The notes beneath the pieces were generated by a model. It was given only the letters and a program-made list of their open reading frames with translations. It did no database searches and was not told where the DNA came from. A stretch of 5,811 nucleotides of DNA from an uncultured Collinsella sp. (GTDB taxonomy: Bacteria > Actinomycetota > Coriobacteriia > Coriobacteriales > Coriobacteriaceae): positions 1 through 5,811 of the forward strand of contig CAAFMM010000161.1 in NCBI GenBank assembly GCA_900764025.1. The letters run 5' to 3'. The position numbers were made by a program, and so were the translations under genes. Below, one piece after another: positions 5,440-5,811 of this stretch (positions within the stretch are counted from its first letter, which is position 1; every line of letters begins with the position of its first letter).

Positions 5440-5610
5440 ATGTTCAATGCTATCGCGCATGCTTTGCTTGCCCTCGCGCCCGAGTTCGATGCTGTAAGGG
5501 TCGAGGACGTTCCTATGAGCCTGAAGGCCTGGATCGATGGTTCGCAGGGCAACATCCGGAGGGAGACGTTGGGCGCCAAGTGCATGGTGCGTCACTTCTT
5601 TGCAAATTAG
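5440..5610 (+). CDS. Uncharacterised 56-aa protein between argG and argH
   Basis: The ATG at 5440 is preceded by GAGGAG (5426-5431) with 8-base spacing, and the frame closes with TAG after 56 codons. Codons fit the neighbours in being mostly G/C-ending (GAG, GAC, GCC, CTG, ATC), which argues for real coding. The N-terminus (FNAIAHALLALAPEF) looks like an amphipathic or mildly hydrophobic helix but is too short and acidic to be a clear signal peptide. The middle contains SLKAWIDGSQGNIRRE and the C-terminus ends KCMVRHFFAN, with one cysteine and one histidine. Three of its four arginines use AGG or CGG rather than the CGC and CGT of argG. No family is recognised and no function is proposed. Placement between argG and argH, after a terminator-like stem and 118 bases before argH, suggests co-transcription with argH. 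A non-coding explanation remains possible. Confidence 0.6.
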   Translation: MFNAIAHALLALAPEFDAVRVEDVPMSLKAWIDGSQGNIRRETLGAKCMVRHFFAN

Positions 5611-5646
5611 CCACATGGCCCCGCGCGCGGCAGGGAGTGTGTAAAA

Positions 5647-5684
5647 CTAGCGGTTGATAAATCGCTTTAGCGACAGGGCACATT
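5647..5684 (+). promoter_or_regulatory. Possible argH promoter and dyad
   Basis: TTGATA (5654-5659) matches the -35 consensus at five of six bases, but the best -10 downstream (CACATT, 5679-5684) is poor and 19 bases away. Overlapping it is a dyad, TCGCT TT AGCGA (5662-5673). AGCG (5649-5652) can also pair with CGCT (5663-5666). The terminator upstream at 5360 makes a local promoter plausible, but the elements are weak. Confidence 0.25.
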
Positions 5685-5728
5685 GCTTTGGACGCTTGTT
5701 TTGGTATTTGGAGAAAGGAGACGGTTCC

Positions 5729-5811
5729 ATGGCTCTTTGGGGCGGTCGTTTTGAGGCGGGCGTGGCCGAGGTCACGCAGGAGTTTGGCGCGTCGCTGCCG
5801 GTCGACAAACA
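5729..5811 (+). CDS. argH: Argininosuccinate lyase, N-terminal fragment cut by window end
   Basis: Cytoplasmic enzyme of the fumarase/aspartase superfamily that splits argininosuccinate into arginine and fumarate, the last step of arginine synthesis. Only the first 27 complete codons are inside the window. They begin MALWGGRFEAG and run to EFGASLPVDK, which matches the highly conserved ArgH start (M-x-L-W-G-G-R-F followed by a segment ending near SLPFD). The catalytic residues lie beyond the window. The ATG is preceded by AAAGGAG (5714-5720) with 8-base spacing, so the start is secure. It follows argG in pathway order but is separated from it by more than 500 bases, a terminator-like stem and a small ORF, so it may be transcribed partly on its own. 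Confidence 0.93.
   Translation, partial: MALWGGRFEAGVAEVTQEFGASLPVDK

Noticed and set aside
5615..5644. Nine-codon ORF (MAPRAAGSV) before argH as a second arginine leader
   Set aside because: It has only one arginine, no Shine-Dalgarno and no competing hairpin with a T tract before argH.

Overview
The window looks like chromosomal DNA from a moderately GC-rich Gram-positive, most likely a Coriobacteriia member of the Actinomycetota close to Collinsella. This is an inference from codon use (GAG, CGC, CTG and GTG dominate), strong AAAGGAG-type ribosome binding sites and the character of the PolA and ArgG proteins. No rRNA, tRNA, CRISPR array, transposase or phage gene was seen.

Layout, left to right. 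(1) Bases 2-2323 (+): the 3' part of polA, DNA polymerase I, with its 5' end cut off by the window. (2) Bases 2324-2597: a convergent intergenic gap with a 13-bp perfect terminator hairpin and then a 130-base nested inverted repeat (33-bp outer arms, 10-bp inner hairpin). (3) Bases 2598-3425 (-): a Cof-type HAD-family hydrolase. (4) Bases 3426-3979: a divergent region. It holds a putative HAD promoter, AT-rich dyads and, at 3700-3774 (+), a 24-codon ORF with a near-perfect Shine-Dalgarno. Six of the last ten residues of that ORF are arginine. It is followed by a chain of competing hairpins, two of which end in T-rich tracts. (5) Bases 3980-5206 (+): argG, argininosuccinate synthase. (6) Bases 5207-5728: a gap with several hairpins, a strong GC-rich terminator-like stem and a 56-aa small ORF (5440-5610) with a good ribosome binding site. 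(7) Bases 5729-5811 (+): the first 27 codons of argH, argininosuccinate lyase.

How the parts work together: ArgG and ArgH carry out the last two steps of arginine synthesis (citrulline + aspartate to argininosuccinate to arginine + fumarate). The most interesting reading is that argG sits behind an arginine-sensing leader peptide and transcription attenuator. If arginyl-tRNA is scarce, ribosomes would stall on the terminal CGA CGA CGA codons and change which downstream hairpin forms. The leader uses CGA four times, whereas argG uses it for none of its 12 arginines. The peptide, its ribosome binding site and the base pairings are read directly from the sequence; the regulatory mechanism is inferred. 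The small protein gene between argG and argH is unrecognised and is the second item worth following up.
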